NCBI GenBank assembly: GCA_030141605.1
Contig: JAQGDQ010000056.1
Span: forward strand, 186,001-250,000
Source of the DNA: Tubiluchus corallicola
Taxonomy: Eukaryota > Priapulida > Priapulimorpha > Priapulimorphida > Tubiluchidae
Direction: 5' to 3'
Length of the DNA stretch: 64,000 nucleotides
Shown here: piece by piece, positions 28,401 through 36,634 of the stretch
Numbering within the stretch: position 1 is the first letter of the stretch
Layout of the letters: the number at the start of each line of letters is the position of its first letter
The notes under the pieces: model-generated
The model's database searches: none
Told to the model about the DNA's origin: nothing
The model's input: the letters and a program-made list of their open reading frames with translations, nothing else
Made by a program: the position numbers and the translations under genes

Positions 28401-31400
28401 TAGCAGTGTGTTGTTAACAATAACAATCTATCATTTGGAAATATTAACTTAGGAAGAAATAAGATTGCCATGACGACTGCTGACAACAGCGTTGTTATTT
28501 TATTAACTACTTCAAAATTCAAAAACTGTTTTGACATCGCTGGTGTCATCAGCAAAACTAAGGCCTAAATACAAATAATATGTGTGTCAAAAGTCAGTAT
28601 ATAGATAAATAAAAATAAAAAATTCTAAAACAATAAGTATAATGTAATTGGGAATTCAAAACACATTTTACAGTACACTACAATACCAACATCTGTGAGC
28701 GTAACACACATTTTGTTTGAAATGCAAGCTGTATATTCTGCTTAATGTGGGTAAGTACACAGGTTAGGGCTAGCTATGACAACAATGGCCTAGCTGACCT
28801 CGTTTGCTCATACCTTGGTGGTGTGTTATACTGTTTAAAATCTCTACTGAACTATAATTTAGACCTCTAATTGAAATGTCAGTTAATCCCCAATTATTTG
28901 CATATTTAGATTTATAAGCCAAATCTCAGGTTAATCATTACTAATTGCATTATTTGCATTTAGGCGTGTTTCTTCTGGATGCTGGATGAGTGCACCAGTA
29001 ATGACAAAATGTACAGTATTAGTGGGTTGCAAATTTGAAACTGATCAATAAAACAGTGTTTATGTTGTCACAATTTGTTATGGTAATCTTACTTCACATT
29101 CCTAAACACTATAACAACTTCAAATTCAATTTTTTTATTCTCTTGGCTTGTCCTATACCACTATGATCTCAAAAATTATTTGATCAACTTTCTGTAAGAC
29201 TATGATCAAGAAAGTTAACTCCAAAGCCTCATGTTAGAAACGTTTCTCAAAATTTTTTCTCACAAATTTGCAAAAATAACTGAAACTATTTTGACTCAGT
29301 CTTAAAAGCCCCTGCCATTATATTGTAATAATGGAAAGTTTTTCTATCTGAACTCATAAAATTTTGTTTTTCAATTTGTATTTAAGATTCACTCAAATCA
29401 AGTTAAACTTTAAAAGCCCAGCTCTGATTTTTCACTAGTCAACACAATGTCCACAAAGACTACATGCAGCAATTTGTACATAAATAAGGACTTTCACTAA
29501 CCTTTGGTTGCGTGCCCGGTGGTCCAGTCATTTTATTTTTGAACTCCTGTACAAACTCTCTTACAGGTTGAGTTTGTTGCCATTGTTTCACTTGCATTTG
29601 CAAAACAGACAACTTTTCTATTTCCATTTCATCCTGGGCTGCAAACTAAGCAAAATAGCATGTTATGACATGCCTTAATTGCACAAACATTACGAAGTTA
29701 TAAATGACATTTACGGTTTAATAAACCAGAGTGATTATATAAGCAAAACCTTGCTCAAACATAACTTTGGCTATACACAAAGCTGAAAATTCATAGCGAT
29801 GCTCGCTAATGATGAGAATAAAAAAGTGAAAATTTTAAAGTAGTTTCATCCAGCAATACAAAATGCCTTTTGAGATGCTGTTCTGGATACTTAAGCCACC
29901 CTTGATTAGCAATATTAAAGCAAGCTCATAATCTCACTGCAAATTTATTTTTATGTTAACAATAATTATAGGCTGGAATAGTTCATAAGTTGCAGAATAG
30001 CACTATATGCCACTAGTGGAATTTTTCCGTAAGCTACTATAGCTCACTAACATAGTTCTAAGACTTGCCACCCATTTTCAAAATCAATCAAGTGCAGTGT
30101 AGAAACTTGGAAAGTCGACTACTATCCCAGTTTGACACTATACTGCATACAGAAACCTGAAGTGTTACATGGGAATGGATAAATTCAACTAATCGTAAGT
30201 TTTATACATGGGCTTGTTAAATGGATCAAAACGTTCTGCCAAGATACTTTATTTACATTAAATTTAAAGGGTTTCCAAAGCTATATTAACAGAGATTCCA
30301 AATTACAATCTACTGAAGGTATACTAAAAGCTATACCTTTGGATCTGTAACCTTGGTTGTAAAAGAAACCTGTTCGCTTTCAGATTCATTTACACCAGGT
30401 GGTGCTAATTGCTGTTGACACTGAGAGATGTTTGAGTAACTAGTTCCATCTGGCTCAAGCGCCATGAAAGACTAAAAATTAAAAAGCAATTAACCAAACT
30501 CTACCTAAAATTTGTTCAAACTCAAAGCACGTTTAAGTCTTTGATTCAAGTGCAGGCTTCAAATCACAGGTACATCAAAAATGGGTGCATAACTGAAGGT
30601 TATCACATGCATTATTTATTAAAATGATGAACATAAAACACATGGAAAAATACTTTGTTTAAGGCAGATTTTAAGCTACAAAAATTCAAAATTAAGAAAA
30701 TTAAATTGGCCCCAATCTGGATTAGAACCATACACGAAACAAGGCACACTCAAATGGGGAACTTTCAAATGCAAATCATCAAGCCCAAAGAAAACAGTGT
30801 CCTTTTTGTGTTTTTTGACAAGGTTGACCAAGACCACTAAAACATCCCTAGCGGAGTTTATTAACTTAACAGGACTTCCTTAAATGTGAAATATAATTGC
30901 TCTCTAATAGTCGCCTAAATGAATCAATGGAATAATATTGATTTAATTTCCCAGTTATCAATATTTTCTGGTTTCCCAACCGATTATTGCTAAAATCAAG
31001 TTAGACTTTCTTTAACTGTCCAGAGAATTTCAATGAAATTCATTACTAACCTTTTGAGGCTTTGTAAGTTAACAAATAAACACTAGTGAATTCACAACCT
31101 CAGCCCAGAATAACTGGATAAAGATAATTAATAATTTACTAAAAAGTAAAAACTAGAAAAAGAATAATTTTTACCTGTCTCATTCTTGTCATTTCTGCAC
31201 CTGGAGGACCTGGCTGCCTTTGCATCCCTTGCATCCTCATCTGCATCTGATTGCCCATCATTTGATTTGGAAATTGCTGATTCATATTGCCGATGCCCAT
31301 GGGAAGTATTGAGCCACGTCCCATTCCACCTGAACTTTGCATCTGGTTCATTCTGCCGGACCCCATTTGATTCATTCCAATAGAGGTACCCCTTTGGTTC

Positions 31401-32718
31401 GTTCCACCTGATCCTCCCAGCTGGTTCGTTCTGCCTGGTCCTGCCATCTGATAATTTCCATCCAGTCCAGCCATCTGGTTCATTCCACTAGGTCCTGACG
31501 ATTGATTCACTCCACTTAATCGGGGCATTTGGTTCATAGAAGCTGGGTTTCTCACCATTCTAGTGGGTGAACCCATTTGATTCATTAGGCCGCCTCTCAC
31601 ATGATTCGTACTCCCAGGTGCTCTTATTTGGTTCATTCTGCCAATTGGATTTCTCCTCATCATACCTCCTATTTGATTGATGCCTCCATGCCCCATTTGA
31701 CTCATGCCACCTTGTCCTATTTGACTCATGCCTCCTTGTCCCATTTGATTCAAACCACCGACTGCCAATGAATTATTGCCACCACTTGGATTTTGCTGGG
31801 ATAATGCCCGAATCATCTGTTGCTCCTTAAAAAGTCAAAACTTCACGATCATAAACAAACAACTGTGCTGGTAAGTTACAGCAGTAACAAGTACCAGAAA
31901 ATAGTGGGTGGTCTCAAAAGTAACTTAATACTTCTATTTTTTTAACATGTGATTGGAGTTTAATAATTTAGGCTGTACTTAGGCACAGTCCGACTTAGTT
32001 TACCGATCGCTGGGTTATTACGCGCTGAACCAGCTGCAGGTTGCATGTTACGAAAATCATTTGGTTGCTGTCTGCAATTAGTGCAATTTGAACAATTCTC
32101 ACAGGAACTTGGGCGAGTATCCTGCCGAAAAGTGCGAAAGTTTTGCGGTCTAAAGGTTTGAGGCCGACATTGCGTATTGTTCTAAGGCCTATAAGAAGGT
32201 CTCTGCTGAAAATTACGAGGACCAAACCCTCTATTAACAAAGGAGTTTCTATAACCCTAAAACGAACCAGTTCTTTGGGAGTTTGATCGATTACTTGACC
32301 TTTATGGTTGTGATGCAGGACTTGTTGTAGGGGCAGCATTTGAATTTAATGGTTGGGACCACACCTCTTGAACTAACTATTTATAGTTTTAGTCATATCT
32401 TGTACAGTATCATGCAACTGATTGGTTACATTAGCGGTCGTATCTTCACATATTGTATCTACCTTCATTGGTACTGCGAAGACAAACACAACAATTGAAA
32501 TGCTTGCACCAAGTGTCTACTGGAAACGGTCTACATGAAACTCGAAAGAGCCCTTCATGTAAACACTGTAAGACAACTTGTACGTCTGCTATATTAATGT
32601 ATTAAAGCTAGGGACTTGGTACCTGTGGCATTCTGGGACCAAAAGGCATTCTGCTCACCATACCCATCCTCTGCCCTTGGTTCACCTGCCATCCAAATCG
32701 CTGGTTCATCATTTTCAT
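1162..32718 (-). CDS. YLPM1: YLPM1/ZAP3-like nuclear protein, 22 coding exons (whole gene)
   Basis: Joining 22 GT-AG exons gives 4506 nt, about 1501 residues plus stop, with consistent phase at every junction. Order from the N-terminus: Met/Gly/Asn/Gln-rich repeats (about 1-250), Tyr/Trp helical repeats such as FEKQYKEWEKQFEDW and YEKQWLQWK (about 310-425), a long charged and RS/RD-rich segment (about 425-820), a coiled coil, Tyr/Arg-rich segments, a PPPPPPPPP tract, then a P-loop domain with Walker A GPPGAGKS, LDDYF, the EYEYEAEMEEAYR block and the RNIHGR/LLQDAA block, ending in GFVVGQTDW and KTKYI. These C-terminal blocks are diagnostic of YLPM1, a nuclear protein linked to PP1 and to telomerase gene regulation in mammals. 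The vertebrate protein is longer (about 2000 residues) and has YLP motifs that I do not see here. The first exon and its start codon are the least certain part. Confidence 0.93.
2502..2614 (-). CDS. YLPM1: YLPM1-like exon 21
   Basis: Acceptor TTTTGCAG, donor GTTCGT. Encodes DRLDGLIMAHKH followed by EEFLQLPDDYEQR and SQPGKKR. The LQLPDDY and PGKKRVRW blocks are typical of the family. Phase is carried in from the G at the end of exon 20. Confidence 0.92.
2615..7553 (-). other. YLPM1-like intron 20, with a tandem duplication
   Basis: 4.9 kb of AT-rich intron. It holds a 75-bp tandem duplication near 3864-4010. I saw no exon-like segment or recognisable transposon. Confidence 0.6.
3864..4012. 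repeat. 75-bp tandem duplication
   Basis: Two copies of a unit beginning TTGTTAGGCGAATACAAAAA (second copy GTTAGGTGAATAC) are offset by 75 bases and differ at a few positions, so the duplication is not brand new. Confidence 0.85.
7554..7602 (-). CDS. YLPM1: YLPM1-like exon 20 (49-nt micro-exon)
   Basis: Acceptor ATTACCAG, donor GTAAGC. Encodes GFTPKSRWEKMDETKL, matching the conserved G(Y/F)xPKSxWE segment. It is flanked by introns of 4.9 and 6.1 kb and ends with one base that completes Asp in exon 21. Confidence 0.92.
7878..7985. repeat. 54-bp tandem duplication
   Basis: Two adjacent copies containing AACTTTCAAATAAGGCTGTC and ending near AAATCCTGTGT are offset by 54 bases with only a few differences, indicating a fairly recent local duplication. 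Confidence 0.9.
8270..8475. repeat. 21-bp minisatellite, about nine degenerate copies
   Basis: Units similar to TCTACATTTGAATGAACAAT recur at about 8312, 8332, 8353, 8374, 8395, 8416, 8437 and 8456, a regular 21-bp step with substitutions. It lies in a YLPM1-like intron and is not open through all units, so it is unlikely to be coding. Confidence 0.8.
13431..13469. repeat. (AT)n microsatellite
   Basis: A nearly pure alternating AT run preceded by CACACA. Confidence 0.9.
13722..13799 (-). CDS. YLPM1: YLPM1-like exon 19, acidic
   Basis: Acceptor TTTTTTAG, donor GTAAGC. Encodes VEMEDYTGDEANEANKQ, then an Asp/Glu run (DDDDDEEG). The VEMEDxD start followed by an acidic stretch matches the family. 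Confidence 0.92.
14080..14247 (-). CDS. YLPM1: YLPM1-like exon 18, end of the P-loop domain
   Basis: Acceptor TTTTTAG, donor GTAAGTGAT. Encodes VYIAEVMGEKNVC, QKRNIHGRTV, then EPAPRHM and RSLLQDAAITE. The NIHGR and LLQDAAI blocks are hallmark YLPM1 sequence. Confidence 0.94.
14869..15045 (-). CDS. YLPM1: YLPM1-like exon 17, P-loop domain core
   Basis: Acceptor TTGTTGTAG, donor GTAAGCTG. Encodes VLEYEYEAEMEEAYRSSM, KKTIEDGFFNFVIVDA, then FWS-like MWSFAKQRGW. The hydrophobic FVIVDA strand probably corresponds to the Walker B-like strand. Confidence 0.94.
15370..15489 (-). CDS. YLPM1: YLPM1-like exon 16
   Basis: Acceptor CAATTGCAG, donor GTTTGTG. Encodes EKEQAMGGTAPRIIALDDYF followed by EKEKMIPDPESGR. 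LDDYF lies just downstream of the Walker A motif, as in the family. Confidence 0.94.
15810..15914 (-). CDS. YLPM1: YLPM1-like exon 15, Walker A
   Basis: Acceptor TATTTTCAG, donor GTGAGTGG. Encodes DLLNKPGRLTRPRNIVIILR then GPPGAGKSYLAKLIK. GPPGAGKS is a canonical Walker A loop on the ATP-binding strand. Confidence 0.95.
16540..16633 (-). CDS. YLPM1: YLPM1-like exon 14
   Basis: Acceptor ATTTTTAG, donor GTTTTTC. Encodes YADAERRGSNNIPQ and APVKLEIISIE, a linker into the P-loop domain. It is identified mainly by phase continuity with exons 13 and 15. Confidence 0.85.
17612..17783 (-). CDS. YLPM1: YLPM1-like exon 13, Tyr/Arg/Ser-rich
   Basis: Acceptor ATTTTTTAG, donor GTTTGTCC. Encodes a low-complexity tract with DPYNRSASDPYSQSDTYNRD and PPAPSHLDR. 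Such DPY/RY-rich sequence precedes the NTPase domain in the family. Confidence 0.88.
18542..18760 (-). CDS. YLPM1: YLPM1-like exon 12, polyproline tract
   Basis: Acceptor TATTTCACAG, donor GTACTGTG. Encodes IQVIDYGHTHKP followed by TTPPPPPPPPP. The V(I)DYGH block resembles a conserved YLPM1 motif. The proline run is written by a CCA/CCT microsatellite (GGT repeats on the plus strand at about 18640-18664), so its length may vary between alleles. Confidence 0.9.
18917..18987 (-). CDS. YLPM1: YLPM1-like exon 11
   Basis: Acceptor TTATACAG, donor GTATGGG. Encodes YSRLPSVGDDLYRR and LHPLVERDLG. It was recovered by phase; a 71-nt exon with one base carried in and one out. Confidence 0.85.
19603..19699 (-). 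CDS. YLPM1: YLPM1-like exon 10
   Basis: Acceptor GTACTTTGCAG, donor GTACAAG. Encodes DNRYPDYGLNPYERISDPYR and YPERYPKARYDDR, an Arg/Tyr/Pro-rich segment. Both junction phases fit exons 9 and 11. Confidence 0.87.
20574..20826 (-). CDS. YLPM1: YLPM1-like exon 9
   Basis: Acceptor TAGTTGCAG, donor GTGAATTT. Encodes VTAGPSGQRRLPPED, then RYLDSRYKDERYDSR and ERRDYDRT, rich in Arg, Asp and Tyr like the RD/RE-rich central region of the family. Confidence 0.88.
20870..20965. repeat. AT/CA-rich microsatellite
   Basis: Imperfect runs of TATACACA and (AT)n in the intron just upstream (transcript sense) of exon 9. Confidence 0.7.
21730..21972 (-). other. Isolated Cys-containing open frame, unrecognised
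   Basis: An open frame of about 79 codons with non-random look, including SSCFKCGKSKRSCASD, lies inside a YLPM1-like intron on the gene's strand. It has no phase-compatible splice context that I could find and no family that I recognise. It could be a transposon relic, a skipped exon or chance. Confidence 0.2.
22516..22707 (-). CDS. YLPM1: YLPM1-like exon 8, coiled coil
   Basis: Acceptor ACTTTCCAG, donor GTAAAATT. Encodes EQEIKLLKEQKSKLESLKAL and then a Gln/Lys/Glu-rich helix. The ELKxLREQKxQL-like heptads match the coiled coil of vertebrate YLPM1. Confidence 0.9.
23029..24216 (-). CDS. YLPM1: YLPM1-like exon 7 (largest, charged and RS-rich)
   Basis: Acceptor ATGTTTGCAG, donor GTAAAAAA. 396 codons: a Gln-rich start (PQQNVLFQQPQMQQIQPS), a Lys/Glu-rich disordered middle, an acidic patch (HEAISDDELATFDDQ) and an Arg/Ser/Asp-rich end (YDRDNRPVSRDSYTKSRYDS). 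This composition is typical of nuclear RNA-associated proteins. Several long plus-strand open frames across it are antisense shadows. Confidence 0.92.
24455..24640. repeat. CA/CCA-rich low-complexity tract
   Basis: Irregular CACC/CACAC motifs over about 190 bases on the plus strand. It opens a spurious Thr/His/Pro-rich frame. Confidence 0.75.
24863..26334. mobile_element. Non-autonomous pogo/Tigger-type DNA transposon (1472 bp)
   Basis: The left end CAGTAGGCGCTGTTTAATAG and the inverted right end CAATAGGCGCCGCTTAATAG form imperfect terminal inverted repeats. Both ends are bordered by TA (24861-24862 and 26335-26336), the target site of the Tc1/mariner/pogo superfamily. The left end carries further AATAGACTCA copies. 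Near 25950-26030 the plus strand reads QRFYSYENFVGQF and then KQPQPTLKEFL-stop, which resembles the C-terminal end of Tigger/jerky-type transposases. The element is interrupted by the element at 25315-25827. Confidence 0.78.
25315..25827. mobile_element. MITE-like DNA transposon nested in the larger element
   Basis: The left end CAGTAGTACCTCTGTTTTCG and inverted right end CAGTCATACCTTCGTTGTCG are imperfect inverted repeats. TA flanks both sides (25313-25314, 25828-25829). The left arm has the AACCGATTT and CATAAGAAATAATGT phrases common in widespread TA-inserting MITEs. No transposase frame remains. Its position inside 24863-26334 dates it as the younger insertion. Confidence 0.8.
26700..27010. 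repeat. Diverged direct duplication, about 170-bp unit
   Basis: The phrases AAATAAGAGG(T/C)ACAA, GCAAAAA-GGCC and CATTTGATATACAGATTGCT each occur twice in the same order about 168-177 bases apart (26707/26884 and 26798/26966). Confidence 0.8.
27979..28146 (-). CDS. YLPM1: YLPM1-like exon 6, Tyr/Trp repeat
   Basis: Acceptor TTTACTTCAG, donor GTAAGTAGTC. Encodes NANHPNQELFKQYEKQWLQW then KDEMNQRRKEIRRRRDER. The QEYEKQWxxW block is the best-conserved N-terminal YLPM1 motif. Confidence 0.93.
28260..28334 (-). CDS. YLPM1: YLPM1-like exon 5 (75 nt)
   Basis: Acceptor GGCTTTTAG, donor GTATGGAA. Encodes EELEEEEFEKQYKEWEKQFE then DWKTQ, another Y-x3-W repeat contiguous with exon 6. Confidence 0.93.
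29502..29645 (-). CDS. YLPM1: YLPM1-like exon 4
   Basis: Acceptor ATTTTGCTTAG, donor GTTAGTG. Encodes FAAQDEMEIEKLSVLQMQVK, QWQQTQPVREFVQEFK and GPPGTQPK, a helical Gln/Trp segment. Confidence 0.88.
30337..30471 (-). CDS. YLPM1: YLPM1-like exon 3
   Basis: Acceptor AATTTTTAG, donor GTATAGC. Encodes SFMALEPDGTSYSNISQCQQ, then LAPPGVNESESE and TTKVTDPK. It is placed by phase between exons 2 and 4. Confidence 0.82.
31175..31825 (-). CDS. YLPM1: YLPM1-like exon 2, Met/Gly/Asn/Gln repeats
   Basis: Acceptor GACTTTTTAAG, donor GTAAAAATT. 217 codons of low-complexity repeats built on a (G)xNQM(G) theme, e.g. NQMGQGGMSQIGQGGMSQM, ending RMQGMQRQPGPPGAEMTRMR. Such prion-like Met/Gln/Gly tracts replace the Pro/YLP-rich N-terminus of vertebrate YLPM1. 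Assignment to this gene rests on strand, phase and continuity with exon 3. Confidence 0.82.
31960..32485 (-). pseudogene. Decayed retroelement gag-like relic
   Basis: On the minus strand the frame is coding-like but broken by at least four in-frame stops and one frameshift. The 5' part is helical (NVTNQLHDTVQDMTK), followed by an Arg/Asn/Phe/Gln-rich part and a CENCSNCTNC cluster with regular C-x2-C spacing. The layout recalls the C-terminus of a retrotransposon Gag. It lies wholly inside YLPM1-like intron 1. Family not identified; described only, as a dead copy. Confidence 0.4.
32623..32718 (-). CDS. YLPM1: YLPM1-like exon 1 (probable start)
   Basis: From ATG at 32718 the frame reads MKMMNQRFGWQVNQGQRMGM and RMPFGPRMPQ to donor GTACCAAG, phase 0 into exon 2, with matching Met/Gln/Gly composition. 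The in-frame sequence is open for ten codons upstream to a TAA, so a spliced upstream exon is possible. The other open frame across this segment does not continue into exon 2. Confidence 0.6.
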
Positions 32719-32839
32719 CCAGAAACTCCTAACCTTTGATGCATTGCGTTATAATAATCATTTACTGTATTGGTAACATTAATAAAAGCACAGTAACAAA
32801 TGTTCACAAAAACTTTAATCTCCTCTCATTTTATCAACA

Positions 32840-32960
32840 ACGATTATCACAGCTTAACAGTCGTGGGGCGCCGTTTACAGCACTAGCCCGTATACCGCAG
32901 TTGCGCCTTGCCCCAGATACAGATAGGTGCAGATGTTAAAGGAAAACCAGTGGGAGTAGC
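32840..32960 (-). promoter_or_regulatory. Candidate YLPM1-like promoter region
   Basis: A short locally GC- and CpG-richer patch (GGCGCCGTTTAC, GTATACCGCAGTTGCGCC) lies 120-240 bases upstream of the putative start codon in otherwise AT-rich DNA. This is composition evidence only. Confidence 0.3.
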
Positions 32961-35115
32961 TCAGATACCGCATTAGCTCATCCTTTTAAGTTTAAATTTT
33001 TTTTAACATTTCCTGTAGCAGTTTGAAGTTCATTATCGACCATTAATTAATTGTGATGTTGTAACAATTTGTCTAATTATAATAAGAATGCAGTAATTTG
33101 TTTATTATGATTAATTTAGGTAAATTGCATTAATCATTATGAAGGTACATGCAAAACAACAAATGGATTAAAATTAGTGAGACATCTAAATTTAATTTTA
33201 TAAAGCGTTAAAAATGAGGAAATGTCAATGTTTATTAACTTTTGTCTAATTTTGGTTTGCACCAGGTTCAAGTCATTAATTACATCTTTTTCAGTTTATA
33301 GTAATAAAATATCTATTTGAGTTTTTCAGGGCATAAATGTGGTGTGACAAAAGCACTTTAAATATGAACTTGTTTTTTAAGAAATTTCTGCTATAACTGT
33401 AGGCCCAATACAGTATCTATTTTAGTTGTTTTATATTTTTGTATAGAATACTATCATTATATTATAACAATAATGCTACTTAATAGTATACTGTCGTTAT
33501 ATTATCGTAGTTTAACGTGTTATTTATAAATGTTGTTCTTATTTCTTTGCTGTAATCCATATATTTTATTTTATAATACTAGAGTGGGCTTAATTACTGC
33601 TGAACAATATTAAAATTTTTATTTTATCGAATGTACTGTTTACATTTAATTAATTATTTTCATTATATTGATATTTTAAATTATCATCATTATTATTAAA
33701 GAAACTAGGAGAACAGATGCTGTCACTAATGTAAACTCTCCTCCAGGTCCTGACAAATTCGAGTGCGGTATGTGGGATGGACCATATAAAGCAATGTGCG
33801 CTATATGAGCCGTTGCTATAAACGGTGCTCTGCACTGTAGTAATTTTTACATTTAATTTTTACGTATGCGGTAGTGTCACCTAGCTTTAGGAAGTAAAAA
33901 TTTCACTCTGGCAATTTTTGTCAAAGACCTTGATGGTGTTGGCGGTCAGTACTGACATAATTCAGGTAACATAGACTTTTGCTAGGGGTTGCAAAGCCAA
34001 CGAATTATAGTGGTACAAAAAAATTTTACATCAGCTGTAGTAAACAATTACGATTTATTAAAGTATTGCTGAATCAGCCGAGAATCTATAATGCCCTTCA
34101 TATAATATGGCCTTGTGAGTCCATGTTTCGCACAACCTGCAATCTTGAGAGATCAAATGGCCTGCAAATTCACTGGACCCCAATGTCACCAAACTAGTTA
34201 GAGCTATACTGAAAGACAGAGAGAGTCGAGGTAAAGTTCAGGCTAAGATGATCCAAAAAGATATCATTGGCGATATTGAAGACTTTTTTCAAAAAACAAG
34301 TGTAGGAGTCAATTGTGACACACCTGTAGGATGCGGGGAGAGGACATTGAATTCTCGCAAATTTTTTTTTAAAGTTTCTGATCATGCCCCTCAGGAGTGC
34401 AGACTGTGCGATATGCATGAGGGTTTTCACATTAAATTTAAGCACATGATAGATTCTAGAATGATTCAACAATACCTTGATGTAATGAATTATTTTTACC
34501 ATTACTGCAGTCAAAAAGTTATCCGATACTAATCATAATTATATAATCATTATCTGGAACACTGATTGGCATTTAGTCACTGAAAATCCGTGTAGTAATG
34601 CAGCTGATGCTAACCTGCCCGCCCACAATACCTCATACTTATAATAATATTTATTTTATTTATATATGTAGTAACTTCCAAATTGCCAGCAACTTCAGTA
34701 ACTGCATGGTGACTCTAACCCAGTTTAGATATGCCACTATGCATTTGCATGCTCTTTGTCATAATTACCATAACCCTGTTAACGGGATAAGTATTTTCAC
34801 ATTCATGTTCCTCGATCTTGCATAAGTTGATTATTTTGCGAAAAACGCAGAAACTCACAATGCACCATGTACAATGCTCAAATAATTACATTGTTTTATC
34901 ATCATCTGCCGTAATCACAGCAATAATCAGCAAAAAAACTGAACACTGCTATATGCCAGTGGCTTGTTAGCACCACTTCCGACATTGTTTTTATAGGAGG
35001 TCAAAAACTATGCACTTCTCACATCACGTAGTAGCAATAATTTAGGTAAAGTGCACTCAGTTGTCTAACTCGTTGCAGCCAGTAGACGGCAGCAGCTAGT
35101 GGCGCTGATTGTTGT
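32961..35115. other. AT-rich spacer with one coding-like fragment
   Basis: Mostly simple AT-rich sequence with no gene. The only coding-like stretch is the plus-strand frame at 34200-34532. Confidence 0.5.
34200..34532 (+). pseudogene. Unrecognised coding-like fragment (possible transposon relic)
   Basis: An open frame begins RAILKDRESRGKVQAKMIQK, continues DIIGDIEDFFQKT and includes CGERT, QECRLCDMHEGFH and a terminal FYHYC. The amino-acid texture and the CxxC...H pattern look like real protein, but there is no start, no exon partner and no family I can name. A relic of a DNA transposon ORF is the likeliest explanation. Confidence 0.25.
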
Positions 35116-36103
35116 ACGAGTGAGTGGTAAAAATATCACAGGAAAAAATGGCATGGTAAAAATGGCACAAGTATAAATTGCACTGGGAAAATGACACAAA
35201 TGGAAAAGTATAAAAAATGGCAAATACATGTATTATGTTATATTGATGCAATTGATTTCTACAATAAAACTAGAATGCGCTCAGAAAGAAGTATATTGCT
35301 GCCAAAACCGAATAGTACTAAACTTATTTGTCTGATTCTTTTGATTAAAAAAGTTATCACAAGGATCAACAAGCAAACATACAAAAATGTGTCCATATCG
35401 GTATTATATAGACTAACAAATGCCTCACAAATATTTGTTCATTAAATAGATTTATAATAAATAATGCACGAATGTTCCACATAGTGTTTATTTATCTTTT
35501 TTAACCATTAGTTTTGTCGATGGTAATAGTCTGACAAATATGTACGTATTTACATACCAAGTCACTTTATAAGGCCATACACATTATAATAAGCAAAGGT
35601 TACAGACAGCGTTACACAGTTTTACAAGCGAGAATTCCTCGAAATGGAACCGGAACTAACTCGTAGTGCGTTGTTTGTCAAGGTGGAGATAAGAAAAAAT
35701 AAGTATCTGTCTGAGACCTCCACGAAGTGTTTCACAAAATGATTTTTGTAAGTGGTGTTCGGTCAGGTTTTGAAAAAAAAGGAATTGGCACAAAGATTCC
35801 CATTATGGCACCCTATACCCAACTTCTCCACAAAAGTTTCATGGAAATCTGTTAGGTACTTGTTGCGTAATAGGCTTACTGTCATAACAGACAAAAACCA
35901 AACAAACAAACAATGTTGAAGCGTAAATTCCTTGGCAGAGGTAAAAATAACTAAAATAATCATCCCCTACAGTAATCTAACCCTAAACTCATATGTTACT
36001 AAGTGTGCAATTTTTTACTGTGCCATTTTTACCGTGCCATTGTTAGAAGAGTGCCATTTTTACCTGTGCCATTTTTCTTGTGTTATTTTTACCTGTACAC
36101 TCG
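35116..36103. mobile_element. Inverted-repeat element with GTAAAAATGGCACA sub-repeats
   Basis: The left edge CGAGTGAGTGGTAAAAATAT and the inverted right edge CGAGTGTACAGGTAAAAATA match. Inside each arm the phrase GGTAAAAATGGCAC(A) is reiterated (left near 35127-35180, right near 36015-36095 in reverse). The interior has no intact transposase. Near 35820-35915 it contains TTTCATGGAAATCTGTTAGG followed by ACAGACAAAAACCAAACAAAC, which resembles the 3' tail of SINE/RTE-type retroposons. Element borders are inferred from the inverted repeats; I found no clear target duplication. Confidence 0.6.
35820..35915 (+). mobile_element. Possible SINE/RTE-type 3' tail
   Basis: The phrase TTTCATGGAAATCTGTTAGG, then GTTGCGTAATAGGC, then CATAACAGACAAAAACCAAA and an (ACAA)n end, resembles the conserved 3' portions of many invertebrate SINE/RTE repeats. 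No body of the element is recognised. Confidence 0.3.
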
Positions 36104-36634
36104 CACAAATACATGTCACAGTAATTTGTGATCGCTGAAAAAGCTTCAACTTCAAGGTTTGCGAACAATTTCAGCAATATGTGTTCAAACTCACATCAGT
36201 AATTTGGCTATTTTCGTGGCACTGGTGAATAATGTACATAATGTGATTTTGGATCTTAAATTGAACTTTTAAAATTAAGAAAGAACAGAAGTGACCTTTC
36301 ATGCTTCCTAAGTGTTTCATGCTTCGTGTAGTACGCCAGTCTCGACCAAAAAGCGTTGAGGATCAAAAAAAGCCCACCATTTACCACAACGACATTCTAA
36401 AAACTGAAAGCCTATTTGAATGTTTTAATGTTTTATTATAAGTCGTGTTAATAACTGACATACTGTTTGTTCATGATAAGCCCTTTAAAAACAGACTTTT
36501 ACGGCCTTTTTATCCAAGAAATCTCACAAAATTATTACAAAGATCAATGGTTTTTGTAATGTAATTTTCTACAGATAGTTTCGCCAAATTGCTTAGCCTC
36601 TCTTGTGAAATTATTGACCGTCGCTATGTTTTCA
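36104..36634. other. Spacer, nothing recognised
   Basis: AT-rich sequence between two mobile elements; no coding or repeat signal noticed. Confidence 0.4.

Noticed and set aside
32623-32735. Alternative frame of YLPM1-like exon 1 (EFLDENDEPAIWMAGEP...)
   Set aside because: It looks protein-like but its phase does not lead into the open Met/Gly-rich frame of exon 2.
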